Translations under genes and position numbers: made by a program
Assembly (NCBI RefSeq): GCF_944388875.1
Contig: NZ_CALXKQ010000031.1
Span: forward strand, 1-33,537
Reading direction: 5' to 3'
Length of the DNA: 33,537 nucleotides
Source: an uncultured Brachyspira sp.
GTDB lineage: Bacteria > Spirochaetota > Brachyspiria > Brachyspirales > Brachyspiraceae
Notes under the pieces: model-generated
What the model saw: only the letters and a program-made list of their open reading frames with translations
Database searches by the model: none
Told to the model about the DNA's origin: nothing
Shown here: one piece after another, positions 7,622 to 16,506 of the stretch
Layout of the letters: every line of letters starts with the position of its first letter
Position numbering within the stretch: the first letter of the stretch is position 1

Positions 7622-7649
7622 TTGCATTATACTGTTTTTATAGTACAAT
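7622..7649 (+). promoter_or_regulatory. Promoter for the DUF5682-like/TPR gene pair
   Basis: TTGCAT (7622-7627), a 16-bp spacer and TACAAT (7644-7649). A start site near 7656 would leave a leader of about 25 nt before ATG 7681, and nearly none before the alternative TTG at 7660, which supports the ATG. Confidence 0.5.
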
Positions 7650-7680
7650 TACATTATTATTGCTAAGAGTATATGTAAAG

Positions 7681-10107
7681 ATGAAAATAAAAAGCGGTGA
7701 AAAAGATAATTTTGAAAATGATTTTTCACAAAGTATAAAAGAAAATATAATGTTTTTTCCTATAAGACATCATTCTCCTGTATGTTCATATCATTTAAAG
7801 AATGTAATAAGTGATTTTAAGCCTGATGCTATTCTTATAGAGGGGCCTAATGACTGTAATGATTTGATGAAGTATATGATTGAAGAAGATACTAAGGCTC
7901 CGTTTTGCATTTACTCAAGTTATATTGACAGCAATAATAATAAATACAGATGCTATTATCCTTTTTTAGATTATTCCCCTGAGTTTGCTGCTATAAAAGA
8001 GGCTTATAAGAATAATATTTACTGCAGTTTTATTGATATGCCTTATGCTCTTATGATAGAGAATTCTAATAATGATTCAAAAAAATTAATATCGGTGTAT
8101 GATAATGATGATAATAAATTTAATATTAATACTTATACTATTGAACTTACAAAAAGGGCAGGACTTAGAAGTTTCGCTGAACTTTGGGAAAGAGATTTTG
8201 AAATAAACGGAATATTAAAAAACAGCATAGATTTTATAAGAAGTATTTATGCTTTAGGCTATTATATGCGTTTGATAGAGGATGAGGACTTGGAAACTAG
8301 AAACAGAGAATATATAATGGCTAAGAATGTTCAGGAAGCATTGGAAAAATATACTAAAGTTTTAGTTATTACAGGAAGTTTTCATACCAAAGGCATAATA
8401 GATAAATTAAAAGATGTTAAAAATATAAATAAAGAATGCAAATCATTGAATAGGTATATAGTTTCAAATGCTTCAAGCTATTTGATACCTTATTCATTTG
8501 AAGAGGCAGACAGCAGAAGAGGATATCAGGCTGGCATAGAGTTTCCTGCTTTTTATGATTTAGTGTATAAGCAGTTAGAAAATTATGGGTATAGCATAGA
8601 TAATAGAGAAGAAATTTTAGATAATACATTTTTAAATACAGTTCAGTCATTTATAATAAAGGCTGCAGGAATAGATAGAAAGAATCATAATGTTACCATA
8701 CCAGACTGCATCAATGCCTATTATATGGCGGTTAATCTTGCTAAATTAAGAGGAAAGGAATCTGCTGGAGTTTATGAGCTTATAGATGCTGCTAAAAGTG
8801 CTTTTGTAAAGGGTGAGATATCATTAGAAAATACAAGCAATCTTGATTTAATGCTTAAACTTCTTTCTGGTATTTCAAATGGTCAGGTATCATCCAAAAG
8901 TATTGTTCCTCCTGTTATTATTGACTTTAGAAACAAGTGCAGAAAATATAGAATAAATATAGATAGGTCTGAGGAAGCTGAAACTGTTCTTGAGATTGTA
9001 AAAAATAAATCTCATTTTGAAAAGAGTAAATTTTTTCATCAGATGAGTTTTTTAAATGTAGGTTTTTGTACTCTTATTAAGGGACCTGATTATGTGAATA
9101 AGGTTAATAAAAATTTAGCAAGAGAAACTTGGAAATACGAATATAAAACTATAGTTGAATCTTCATTAATAGATAAATCAGTATACGGCGTAACTATAGA
9201 AGAGCTGGCATCAAATCTGATAATAGAAAAACTTAATTCAAATTTAGATGCACAAGGCGTTTCCAAATTAATGATAGAAGCTAATGTAATGGGGCTTTAC
9301 AGTTTTTTAATAAATAATTATTCAAAGATAGAAGAAATTATATTAAGGGACAGCAGCTTTATAAGTCTTTGTTTATGTTTAAATAATTTATCTTATATGG
9401 CAAATATGGAAATTATCAATGATAATTTGTCTAAGGATAGGGAATCTCTATTTGATAATTATGATATGCTTCCAATGATAGAAAATATTGCAAGGCAGGT
9501 ATTTGTGCTTTCTGTAGTCAATATGGAATCTATGAAGCAGTTAGATGAAGAGGAGGCATTAAAAAATTCTCATTATATAAAATCCTTATATTCATTTACT
9601 TTAGAAAATCCCAGCTGGTGCGATATAGATATATTTAATGATAAAATAGACTCAATGATTGAAAACACATTCGGAAGCTCTCATATATATGCAGTATGCC
9701 TAGCGGTTAAATACAAATCAGGAAGGTTTGATGCGGAAGAGTTTTCAAGCATTGTTTCCAATTTTTTAATATCGTCATCGGTTGATGTTCATGCTTATTT
9801 TTTGGGAGGTATATTTTTAGCTGCTAGGGATATTCTATTTATAAATGACGGTATTATTAAGAGTATAGATAATACTATAAAAAATTTGGATGAAGATAAG
9901 TTTATAGAGATTGTTTCTAATTTTAGATATGCTTTTATGAATTTAAGCCCTATAGAAATAGAGCGTTTATCAGAGATTATTGCCTGTATGTATGGTGCAA
10001 AAAAAGATAATATTATGGATTACAGCAATATATCTATGGAAGAAATGCAAAAAGCAATGTATATAGATGAAAAAGTTTTCACATTATTGATTGATACTTT
10101 AAAATAA
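7681..10107 (+). CDS. DUF5682-like protein (TraB/EreA-like N-terminal region), 808 aa
   Basis: A large cytosolic protein resembling family DUF5682. The N-terminal part has the family's hallmark FPIRHHSPVCSYHL (residues 25-38), ILIEGPND (52-59) and, after residue 220, VITGSFHTKG. These conserved His/Glu clusters look like the active site of the TraB/TIKI/EreA/ChaN group of hydrolases (inference). The C-terminal 450 residues are helical and have no motif I recognise. In other bacteria I recall DUF5682 genes in clusters with a MoxR-type AAA+ ATPase, a vWA protein and a SWIM zinc-finger protein, proposed as NTP-dependent conflict systems. None is in this window; the only partner is the TPR gene 50 bp downstream. 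A TTG at 7660 would add seven residues. Confidence 0.8.
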   Translation: MKIKSGEKDNFENDFSQSIKENIMFFPIRHHSPVCSYHLKNVISDFKPDAILIEGPNDCNDLMKYMIEEDTKAPFCIYSSYIDSNNNKYRCYYPFLDYSPEFAAIKEAYKNNIYCSFIDMPYALMIENSNNDSKKLISVYDNDDNKFNINTYTIELTKRAGLRSFAELWERDFEINGILKNSIDFIRSIYALGYYMRLIEDEDLETRNREYIMAKNVQEALEKYTKVLVITGSFHTKGIIDKLKDVKNINKECKSLNRYIVSNASSYLIPYSFEEADSRRGYQAGIEFPAFYDLVYKQLENYGYSIDNREEILDNTFLNTVQSFIIKAAGIDRKNHNVTIPDCINAYYMAVNLAKLRGKESAGVYELIDAAKSAFVKGEISLENTSNLDLMLKLLSGISNGQVSSKSIVPPVIIDFRNKCRKYRINIDRSEEAETVLEIVKNKSHFEKSKFFHQMSFLNVGFCTLIKGPDYVNKVNKNLARETWKYEYKTIVESSLIDKSVYGVTIEELASNLIIEKLNSNLDAQGVSKLMIEANVMGLYSFLINNYSKIEEIILRDSSFISLCLCLNNLSYMANMEIINDNLSKDRESLFDNYDMLPMIENIARQVFVLSVVNMESMKQLDEEEALKNSHYIKSLYSFTLENPSWCDIDIFNDKIDSMIENTFGSSHIYAVCLAVKYKSGRFDAEEFSSIVSNFLISSSVDVHAYFLGGIFLAARDILFINDGIIKSIDNTIKNLDEDKFIEIVSNFRYAFMNLSPIEIERLSEIIACMYGAKKDNIMDYSNISMEEMQKAMYIDEKVFTLLIDTLK

Positions 10108-10157
10108 TAATGATAAAATACGATATTATTAATATATTTTAATTATTAGGTTTTTTT

Positions 10158-11327
10158 ATGAGCGATAAAGACATTAATACTTTTTTTAAAGAGGCTTATA
10201 GTGCCTTTAATCTTAAAGATTATAAATTAGCTATAGAATACTTCACAGAAGTTATTAAACTTGATTCCACTATTGCTGAGGCTTATTATAACAGAGCTAC
10301 AGCTAAGGCTAATTTAGATGATCATAAAGGTGCTATTGAAGATTACAGCTGGGCTATTAATATTAATGATAAGTTTGCGGCTGCCTATTATAATAGGGGA
10401 ATATTAATTAGAAGTGCGGGCAAGGCAGAAGAAGCTATAAAAGATTTTGACAAAGCAATAGAGCTTAATTATAATTTGGAAGAAGTTTATTATGCCAGAG
10501 CTAATACTAAAGCAAGTATCGGCGATTATAGAGGTTCTATAGAGGATTACAGCAAGGCTATAGAAGTTTATCCTCATTTTTCAGATGCATATTATAATAG
10601 AGCTTTATCAAGAAATGCTGTAGGAGAATATAAAGAGGCTATAAAAGATTATGACAAGGCTATAGAATATAATTTGAGATTTGCCGCTGCTTATAATAAT
10701 AGAGGCAATGTAAAAGAGAGGCTTGGGAATTTTAATGAGGCAATAGATGATTATACTAATGCTATACATTTAAATAGAGAGTTTTTAGAGGCATATTTCA
10801 ATAGAGCCAATGCAAGATTCAATATTAAAGATTATAAGGGTTCTATAGAAGATTTTGATGAGATAATAAAAATGAATCCTAAATATTCTAGAGCCTATTA
10901 CAATAGAGGACTTGTTGAAATGTCTATGGAAGATTATAAAACAGCTATATCCGATTTTGAAGAGGTTATAAAACTTGAGCCTGATTTTGCTGATGCTTAT
11001 TATAATAAGGCCGTTGCTATAAATCATTTAGGTATATATGATGAATCTATTGAGTTTTATGATAAGGCAATAGAGCTTAATCCCAATTATTCTGAGAGCT
11101 ACTGCAATAGAGGTATATCAAAATCAAAAATGGCTTTCATTAGAGATGGCAAAGTAAGCAATGAAGAGTATAAAAAACTTGTAGAAGAGGCGGAAAAAGA
11201 TTTTGATGAGGCTTATAAACTAGCTAATGATAATATGAAAGCAATAATAAAAGATGGGCTTGTAAAATTAGCACATTTAAATATGGAAGCTGCTGTTAAT
11301 TTTTGTAAAAAAAATAATTTTTATTAA
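10158..11327 (+). CDS. Tetratricopeptide-repeat protein, ten repeats
   Basis: A 389-aa protein made almost wholly of 34-residue TPR units of the AYYNRG...GDYKGAIEDYDKAIEL type. I count ten units from about residue 6 to 345; the last is interrupted by an insertion (residues about 325-340). No signal peptide, so a cytoplasmic protein-interaction scaffold. It follows the DUF5682-like gene by 50 bp with AGG before the ATG and no terminator between them, so the two are probably one transcript and may form a complex (inference). Brachyspira genomes are rich in TPR proteins, so this link needs caution. A strong hairpin terminator follows. Confidence 0.9.
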   Translation: MSDKDINTFFKEAYSAFNLKDYKLAIEYFTEVIKLDSTIAEAYYNRATAKANLDDHKGAIEDYSWAININDKFAAAYYNRGILIRSAGKAEEAIKDFDKAIELNYNLEEVYYARANTKASIGDYRGSIEDYSKAIEVYPHFSDAYYNRALSRNAVGEYKEAIKDYDKAIEYNLRFAAAYNNRGNVKERLGNFNEAIDDYTNAIHLNREFLEAYFNRANARFNIKDYKGSIEDFDEIIKMNPKYSRAYYNRGLVEMSMEDYKTAISDFEEVIKLEPDFADAYYNKAVAINHLGIYDESIEFYDKAIELNPNYSESYCNRGISKSKMAFIRDGKVSNEEYKKLVEEAEKDFDEAYKLANDNMKAIIKDGLVKLAHLNMEAAVNFCKKNNFY

Positions 11328-11330
11328 ATA

Positions 11331-11363
11331 AAAAACTCATTATATTTAGTATAATGAGTTTTT
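11331..11363. terminator. Bidirectional terminator between convergent genes
   Basis: A 14-bp perfect stem, AAAAACTCATTATA (11331-11344) with TATAATGAGTTTTT (11350-11363), 5-nt loop. T-rich ends in both directions serve the TPR gene (plus) and the PepSY-like gene (minus). Confidence 0.85.
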
Positions 11364-11396
11364 ACTATTTTTGGTTTTTATAAATGATTATTTTAA

Positions 11397-11822
11397 TTAT
11401 TTTTTAGTTACATTTCCTTCAAAATCTACAGAGAATTTTTTACCGTTCATTAATTGAAATCTATATTCTTTACTTTTCTTTTGAACAGCAATAATCTTTT
11501 TATCTGCAAATTCTGTTTTTACTATATTTCTAGCAGCATTTTTAATTTTATCGTCTAAATACTCTATTGAAATTTCATCTCCTCCTCCGTTTATGCTCTG
11601 CCATTCTCCCTTTCCATTAACATATATTTTAAGTCCGCCTTTAAATATTAAAGTATATGAACCTCCCATTTCTGTAGCTCTGTAAAGATAGCTGTCTGGG
11701 AAATATTTTTCAGCAAACATAACGGCAGTACTAGGAACTTCGCTTAAGGCAACAGAACCTGCAAAGGCATAAGATGTAATTATGGATAATGCTAATATAA
11801 TATATAAAGTATTTTTTTTCAT
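11397..11822 (-). CDS. Secreted PepSY-like (BLIP-like) protein
   Basis: A 141-aa exported protein. A signal peptide (MKKNTLYIILALSIITSYAFA, cleavage after AFA) is followed by a PepSY-like/DUF2874-type domain of two repeats: PSTAVMFAEKYFPDS with the strand YTLIFKGGLKIYVNGKGEW, and a second helix (about 88-105) with strand RFQLMNGKKFSVDFEGNV. The family is periplasmic; members are thought to bind or inhibit proteins or peptidases, with no defined reaction. Start is ATG 11822: a longer ATG four codons upstream contains GGAGG, which is the ribosome site of the true start. It has its own promoter but lies only 67 bp after the outer-membrane-protein gene, so it may also receive read-through. Confidence 0.82.
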   Translation of the reverse strand: MKKNTLYIILALSIITSYAFAGSVALSEVPSTAVMFAEKYFPDSYLYRATEMGGSYTLIFKGGLKIYVNGKGEWQSINGGGDEISIEYLDDKIKNAARNIVKTEFADKKIIAVQKKSKEYRFQLMNGKKFSVDFEGNVTKK

Positions 11823-11857
11823 AATATCCTCCATAAATGATATTTTATATTTTTATA

Positions 11858-11886
11858 ATTATATATATCAAATAAAAATAATACAA
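11858..11886 (-). promoter_or_regulatory. Promoter for the PepSY-like gene
   Basis: On the minus strand TTGTAT (11881-11886), a 17-bp spacer and TATAAT (11858-11863), about 36 bp upstream of the start codon at 11822. Confidence 0.55.
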
Positions 11887-11889
11887 TAT

Positions 11890-12993
11890 TTAAAATTTAA
11901 CATTTCCAGCAATATAGTATCTTCCGTCAGTAGCTCCCTGAAAACCAACATTAAATTCTGCAGGACCAGCTTTGAATTTACCGAATACTGCATATTCCAA
12001 ATAAAACTTAGCTTGTTTATCTTTTATATGCACCATCTCTCTCAAAGCAATATTTAACATATACCATTCAAATCCCTGCTCTAAACGTACATAATGAGCA
12101 TCTCCCTCTCTCCAAGTGTATTCAGCTATAGCATTAACCCAAATGGTTTCATTTAAGAATGGGAATCTAAATGTAGCAGAAGCCTGAACCAAAGATTCGA
12201 ATAAATTGGAATGATAAAATAGCGGATACATTCTATTTTCATGTTCATATAAAAATCTGAATTCTATATTAGGAATATTAAATCTGAATAAAAATGCTTT
12301 AGGAATACTATGCCTAAAATCGCCCTGAGAATAAGCTATCTCATAATGATTTCCTATAAAACCTACTCTTATACCAGGTCCGTTTAATACTTGAGGTATA
12401 TAATAATCAGGCGTATCAATACTAGCAGGATTTAATGTAGTATCATAATAGTGAGGCATAAGCATGAAAGTAGTAGTATTAATATCAAAAGCGGCTCTTC
12501 CTCTTGCAGAAACTAATATTCTATCAATAAATATAGCCTGAACACCTCCGTCATAAAGCCCAGCATTTCCTTTTATATATCCGTAATTTATATCTGGGTT
12601 ATGAGTATCAAAATATCCGAATGCTGTTATGAAGCCTGTAAACTGTATATAATCATTGTGAAATGTCTGTCCAATAGTAGCAAATGTATCTCTCATATTG
12701 AATGTGTTGGTATGTGCTGCATAAGAAAAATAGGCTGTCAAGTGAAATTCTATCGGATATTTTTGAAAAAATCCCAAATTGGTATTATCTAAATTTGGCA
12801 AAGTTCTTTTATAATCATCCCTAAAATAATCAGGCTTTATATATTGAGGCAGATTATTATTTCCTTCTCTTCCTATAAACATATCATAAGCATTAGGAAG
12901 CGGAGGCATTACAGCATTAGTATACTGTGATTGCGCATTCAATATTCCTGATATGGATGCAGCAAAGAACATTAGTAAAAGTATTTTTTTCAT
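11890..12993 (-). CDS. Probable outer-membrane beta-barrel protein, 367 aa
   Basis: I do not recognise a named family. A signal peptide (MKKILLLMFFAASISGILNA, cleavage near NAQS) is followed by a mature chain full of alternating aromatic/polar strands (for example FHLTAYFSYAAH, YIQFTGFITAFGYF, FNVGFQGA) and ending in a terminal Phe (YYIAGNVKF), the usual outer-membrane insertion signal. A periplasmic N-terminal segment of about 60 residues is Pro/Asn-rich. This is consistent with a spirochaete porin-like or surface barrel. A TTG five codons upstream (13008) keeps the frame open, but ATG 12993, with GGAA upstream and the signal peptide starting there, is the better start. It lies upstream of the PepSY-like periplasmic gene. 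Confidence 0.8.
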   Translation of the reverse strand: MKKILLLMFFAASISGILNAQSQYTNAVMPPLPNAYDMFIGREGNNNLPQYIKPDYFRDDYKRTLPNLDNTNLGFFQKYPIEFHLTAYFSYAAHTNTFNMRDTFATIGQTFHNDYIQFTGFITAFGYFDTHNPDINYGYIKGNAGLYDGGVQAIFIDRILVSARGRAAFDINTTTFMLMPHYYDTTLNPASIDTPDYYIPQVLNGPGIRVGFIGNHYEIAYSQGDFRHSIPKAFLFRFNIPNIEFRFLYEHENRMYPLFYHSNLFESLVQASATFRFPFLNETIWVNAIAEYTWREGDAHYVRLEQGFEWYMLNIALREMVHIKDKQAKFYLEYAVFGKFKAGPAEFNVGFQGATDGRYYIAGNVKF

Positions 12994-13039
12994 AAATGTA
13001 TATTCCAAATATATTTATAAAATTAGTTTAAATAAAAAA

Positions 13040-13069
13040 AGGACACTAATCCCTAAGAATTAGTGTCCT
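13040..13069 (-). terminator. Rho-independent terminator of the second chemoreceptor gene
   Basis: An 11-bp perfect stem AGGACACTAAT/ATTAGTGTCCT with an 8-nt loop, followed on the minus strand by a T-run (TTTTTTTATTT). It lies 138 bp past the chemoreceptor stop at 13207, beyond the tetranucleotide repeat. Confidence 0.88.
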
Positions 13070-13092
13070 AATATTTTTATTGATAAATTTAT

Positions 13093-13124
<32 letters not shown>

Positions 13125-13206
13125 AACGCAGCTAATATAATATTGATATTATAAAAAATCATGGAGTTGATTATATTACAAATATAATTAATGTCAATTT
13201 AATATT

Positions 13207-15051
13207 TTACTGCATTTTGAAGAATGTCATTATATTCTGCAGGTTCTGAGCCTGTTCTAATAATTCTTTTGCAGATGTTGAAGTTTCATCTACTAATGAA
13301 GCATTCTGCTGAGTAATTCCATCTATTTTTGATACAGCTATATTTACCTGATCTACTCCAGTCTGCTGTTCTACTGCCGTTGTGCTTATTTCCTGCATTA
13401 TTTTTGCTGTATTTTCTATTTTGGATTGTATATCATTAAATATAGTCTGAGATTCTCTTGCTGTTTCTGCTGATTTATTAATTTTATCATATATATTTTC
13501 TATAAGAGCTGTTATATCTTTAGCAGAAGTTTGAGAGTTTTGAGCTAGATTTCTAACCTCGCTTGCAACTACAGCAAATCCTTTTCCCTGATCTCCAGCA
13601 CGAGCCGCCTCTACTGAAGCATTAAGTGCAAGTATATTAGTTTGAAAAGCAATGTCCTCTATTGTTTTTGTAATATTTTTTATTTTTTCGCTAGCTTCAT
13701 ACACCTCTTCAATATTTTTAGTTGTTTCAGCTATAACAGCTGCTCCATTTTCTACAGCTTTTTTAGATGACATCATCATATCATTTCCTTCAACAGAGTG
13801 GGATGCAGAAGATTTTATAGTTGATGCCATCTCTTCTATAGCAGAAGAAGTTTCCTCAAGACTTGCAGCCTGAGCTTCTGTTCTAGCTGATAAGTCATCA
13901 CTCCCTTGAGTAAGGTTAGCAGCAGCATTGTTAATTCTTTCTGAAGTAGCATTCACTTCATTGATAATTTTTACCATAGCATCTCTCATATTTTTAAATG
14001 AATATGCTATCTCTCCAATTTCATTTCTTTTGAATTTAACTTTTCTTAATATAAATTCTCCCCTTGACATTTCTTCTGCTTCTTCTACAAGAACTTTCAA
14101 AGGACTTATAAGATTTTTAATATATAAGAATCCGATAACAAAACTTAGTACAATTCCTACTACTCCTATTATAATCCCCATCTTCAATATTTCTGTACTT
14201 TTCTGTTCAATAAAACTTAAAGGCATAGAAAAACCAACTTTCCAAGGCTGATCTCTAAGAGAATTATATAAACATACTTTAGTCATACCATCATTTTGGA
14301 ATTCTAATTTTCCCTCAGTATTATTAACTATTGTTTTTATCTCTACAGGAGCTAATTTACCCACTTCGCTTGGTACATTATGCATTACAAGTAAAGTATC
14401 TTTATTGAACACCCATAGTCTTATCCAATGAGTAAGAACTTCCCCGGCAGTAATGGATATTTCATCTATGACTTTCTGCCAATCTACTATAATTAATAAA
14501 CCTCCAAGGTAACGATTATCTATCTTTGAATGTACAGGAGCAATTATAGCAGTGATCCATTTACCATCAGAATTTTTATATATAGAATCGGCTAAGGTAG
14601 GTTTTTTTACAGGTTCATATCTTCTCCATAAGTCCGGATATAGATCAGCTACTTTTTTACCTACATCAGCATTATTTCCTTCTGAATTATTTAATATAGT
14701 TCCATTGGTTTCTATTAGAGATAAGCTTTGGGCATAAGGATTTTTTTCTCCAACTAATTTCATTGAATTTATAAGCTCAGTTTCATCTGCAGGGTTTCTA
14801 TATTCCATATAATTTATTACAGATGAAAAAGAAGCATAAGTGTCTGATAAAATTAACTGATTTTCAATGAGAGAATCAAAAAAAGTTGAATATCCTTTTA
14901 TTGTAGTTCCAAATCCATCATATGAAGCTTTGTCTATAGCTGTTTTTGACATATGTACTAAAACAGATATAGAAACGATTAAAAGCAATGCAATAAAAAC
15001 ATTAACTACAATGGGAATTTCTATAGATAAGCTATTAAATTTCTTTTTCAT
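13207..15051 (-). CDS. Methyl-accepting chemotaxis protein (second chemoreceptor)
   Basis: A 614-aa chemoreceptor. First membrane segment about residues 12-34, periplasmic Cache-type ligand domain about 36-280 (with [13 protein letters not shown] in the membrane-proximal part), second segment about 289-311, HAMP about 311-365, and a methyl-accepting signalling domain with the tip [26 protein letters not shown]. The ligand domain lacks the R-x-WY amino-acid signature seen in the receptor at 5564-7360, so it senses something else. No C-terminal CheR-binding pentapeptide (it ends FFKMQ). The start at 15051 is preceded by GGGG. A near-consensus promoter lies about 160 bp upstream, leaving a long leader with a 20-bp palindrome. 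A hairpin terminator follows. Confidence 0.94.
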   Translation of the reverse strand: MKKKFNSLSIEIPIVVNVFIALLLIVSISVLVHMSKTAIDKASYDGFGTTIKGYSTFFDSLIENQLILSDTYASFSSVINYMEYRNPADETELINSMKLVGEKNPYAQSLSLIETNGTILNNSEGNNADVGKKVADLYPDLWRRYEPVKKPTLADSIYKNSDGKWITAIIAPVHSKIDNRYLGGLLIIVDWQKVIDEISITAGEVLTHWIRLWVFNKDTLLVMHNVPSEVGKLAPVEIKTIVNNTEGKLEFQNDGMTKVCLYNSLRDQPWKVGFSMPLSFIEQKSTEILKMGIIIGVVGIVLSFVIGFLYIKNLISPLKVLVEEAEEMSRGEFILRKVKFKRNEIGEIAYSFKNMRDAMVKIINEVNATSERINNAAANLTQGSDDLSARTEAQAASLEETSSAIEEMASTIKSSASHSVEGNDMMMSSKKAVENGAAVIAETTKNIEEVYEASEKIKNITKTIEDIAFQTNILALNASVEAARAGDQGKGFAVVASEVRNLAQNSQTSAKDITALIENIYDKINKSAETARESQTIFNDIQSKIENTAKIMQEISTTAVEQQTGVDQVNIAVSKIDGITQQNASLVDETSTSAKELLEQAQNLQNIMTFFKMQ

Positions 15052-15129
15052 AAGACAAACCCCAATAAATTTACATATAAATAAAAACTTAAAATCCTAG
15101 CAATTAGAATATTAAAAAATTGCAGGAAT

Positions 15130-15149
15130 ATATCAAATATATTTGATAT
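15130..15149. promoter_or_regulatory. 20-bp perfect palindrome in the chemoreceptor leader
   Basis: ATATCAAATATATTTGATAT is identical to its reverse complement. It lies about 80 bp upstream of the chemoreceptor start and about 55 bp downstream of its predicted transcription start. It could be a repressor operator or an mRNA hairpin; no T-run follows, so not a terminator. Confidence 0.45.
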
Positions 15150-15210
15150 TATTCTTAGATGAACAATTTTTATTACTAATAAATTCTAGCAACTCTTAAC
15201 ATCACTATAT

Positions 15211-15239
15211 AGTATAATAACTAAAGTATTATATGTCAA
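15211..15239 (-). promoter_or_regulatory. Near-consensus promoter for the second chemoreceptor
   Basis: On the minus strand TTGACA (15234-15239), a 17-bp spacer and TATACT (15211-15216). A start near 15204 gives a leader of about 150 nt. The rest of 15052-15457, apart from this, the palindrome and the divergent promoter at 15337, holds no gene that I can see. Confidence 0.7.
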
Positions 15240-15336
15240 ATTTTCTTATAAATATATATTAAATATGTATAAATATATCGTGTATTTCTTTTAAACAAAA
15301 ATATATACATACTACATTAAAATAATGATAATGAAT

Positions 15337-15364
15337 TTGACTTTTATCTTTTTTGTAGTACAAT
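15337..15364 (+). promoter_or_regulatory. Promoter of the 2-oxoacid:ferredoxin oxidoreductase operon
   Basis: TTGACT (15337-15342), a 16-bp spacer and TACAAT (15359-15364). A start near 15371 gives a leader of about 87 nt before the GTG at 15458, which has AAAGGAGA (15443-15450) as ribosome site. Confidence 0.65.
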
Positions 15365-15457
15365 ATATAAACATTGATAGTATATTATGTTTATAGCATA
15401 CTATACTTTCATGTTATTCCCAAAATCTCATTTTAATTAAATAAAGGAGAAAGAATC

Positions 15458-16492
15458 GTGAAACTCCCAAAAGTCAATGATTTAGGCTTTTTCGAGATAC
15501 GTCTCGAAAGTATAGGCGGAATGGGTGCCAACAGTGCTGGTAAAATGCTTGCAGAAGTAGGTGTTTTATCACAAGGCTTTTATGGTGCTGCATTCTCAAG
15601 TTATGGTTCAGAAAAAAAAGGTTCTCCAGTAAAATCTTTTGTAAGATTTTCTGAAGATGAAGTTAGAGTAAACTCTACTGTAGAAGAACCTCATGTTGTG
15701 GCTGTATTCCACATGAATCTTCTTAAAAACCCTCTTACATTAGCAGGTGTTAAAGAAGATGCTATCGTTATTTTCAATACTAATAAAACTCCTGATGAAG
15801 CAAGAGACTTCGCTAAACTTCATGGAGGTAAAGTAGTTTGTGTTGATGCTATCAAAATCGCTAATGATTTAAAACTTCCTTCACAGGCAGCTAATACTAT
15901 TATAATGGGTGCTATGGTTAATCAGCTTGATTTTATAGATTCTGCTAAATTTGAAGAGCAAATCAGAAAACAATTCGGCGGAAGAAAAGCTGAATTAGTA
16001 GAACCTAATATCGAAGCTTTCAGAAAAGGCGGAAGCGAATCAGTTGTTAAAGATTTCCCTAAAGACGGAAAATATCCTTATATACCTTATAAAAAACCAG
16101 AACCTGTTTATGGTAAAAACAACCAATTAACAGGCGGTTATATAAGTGCTGCTGGTAACTCTACTTTAAAAGATTTACAAGTAACTCGTACAGGTCATAT
16201 TCCAGTATTCAATCCTAAAAACTGTATTGACTGTGCTAACTGTGAAGTTGTTTGTCCAGACCTTTGTATAGTTTGGGAAAAAGGACCAACTAGAAATGAC
16301 CCTAATAAAACAGCTATGAATATGATGGGTATTGATTATCAATATTGTAAAGGCTGCTTAAAATGTGTTAGAGCTTGTCCTAAAGGACCTTATGCTGCTA
16401 AGCAATATTCTAAAGAAGAACAAGCTTTAAGAATAGAAATAGAGGCAGAATGTAATGTTCCTGAACTTACATACAGCCGTTATAAAAAATAA
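15458..16492 (+). CDS. 2-oxoacid:ferredoxin oxidoreductase, fused gamma and ferredoxin (delta) subunits
   Basis: A 344-aa subunit of the enzyme that oxidatively decarboxylates a 2-oxoacid (most likely pyruvate) to acyl-CoA, passing electrons to ferredoxin. Residues 1-190 are the gamma domain (IGGMGANSAGKMLAEVG, SYGSEKKGSPV). After a linker, the C-terminal part has two 4Fe-4S clusters: CIDCANCEVVCP and CKGCLKCVRACP, each C-x2-C-x2-C-x3-C-P. Start is GTG with a strong ribosome site. The alpha-beta fusion follows after 14 bp, one operon. Codon use favours C-ending codons for Phe, Asn and Tyr more than most neighbours, as in highly expressed genes. The same fusion occurs in some other anaerobes; substrate assignment is by inference. 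Confidence 0.9.
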   Translation: MKLPKVNDLGFFEIRLESIGGMGANSAGKMLAEVGVLSQGFYGAAFSSYGSEKKGSPVKSFVRFSEDEVRVNSTVEEPHVVAVFHMNLLKNPLTLAGVKEDAIVIFNTNKTPDEARDFAKLHGGKVVCVDAIKIANDLKLPSQAANTIIMGAMVNQLDFIDSAKFEEQIRKQFGGRKAELVEPNIEAFRKGGSESVVKDFPKDGKYPYIPYKKPEPVYGKNNQLTGGYISAAGNSTLKDLQVTRTGHIPVFNPKNCIDCANCEVVCPDLCIVWEKGPTRNDPNKTAMNMMGIDYQYCKGCLKCVRACPKGPYAAKQYSKEEQALRIEIEAECNVPELTYSRYKK

Positions 16493-16506
16493 TAAGGAGC
16501 GAATAA

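Noticed and set aside
13652-15100. Plus-strand ORFs inside the second chemoreceptor gene
   Set aside because: Antisense to a clearly conserved receptor; Ser/Ile/Leu-rich composition results from the opposite strand.
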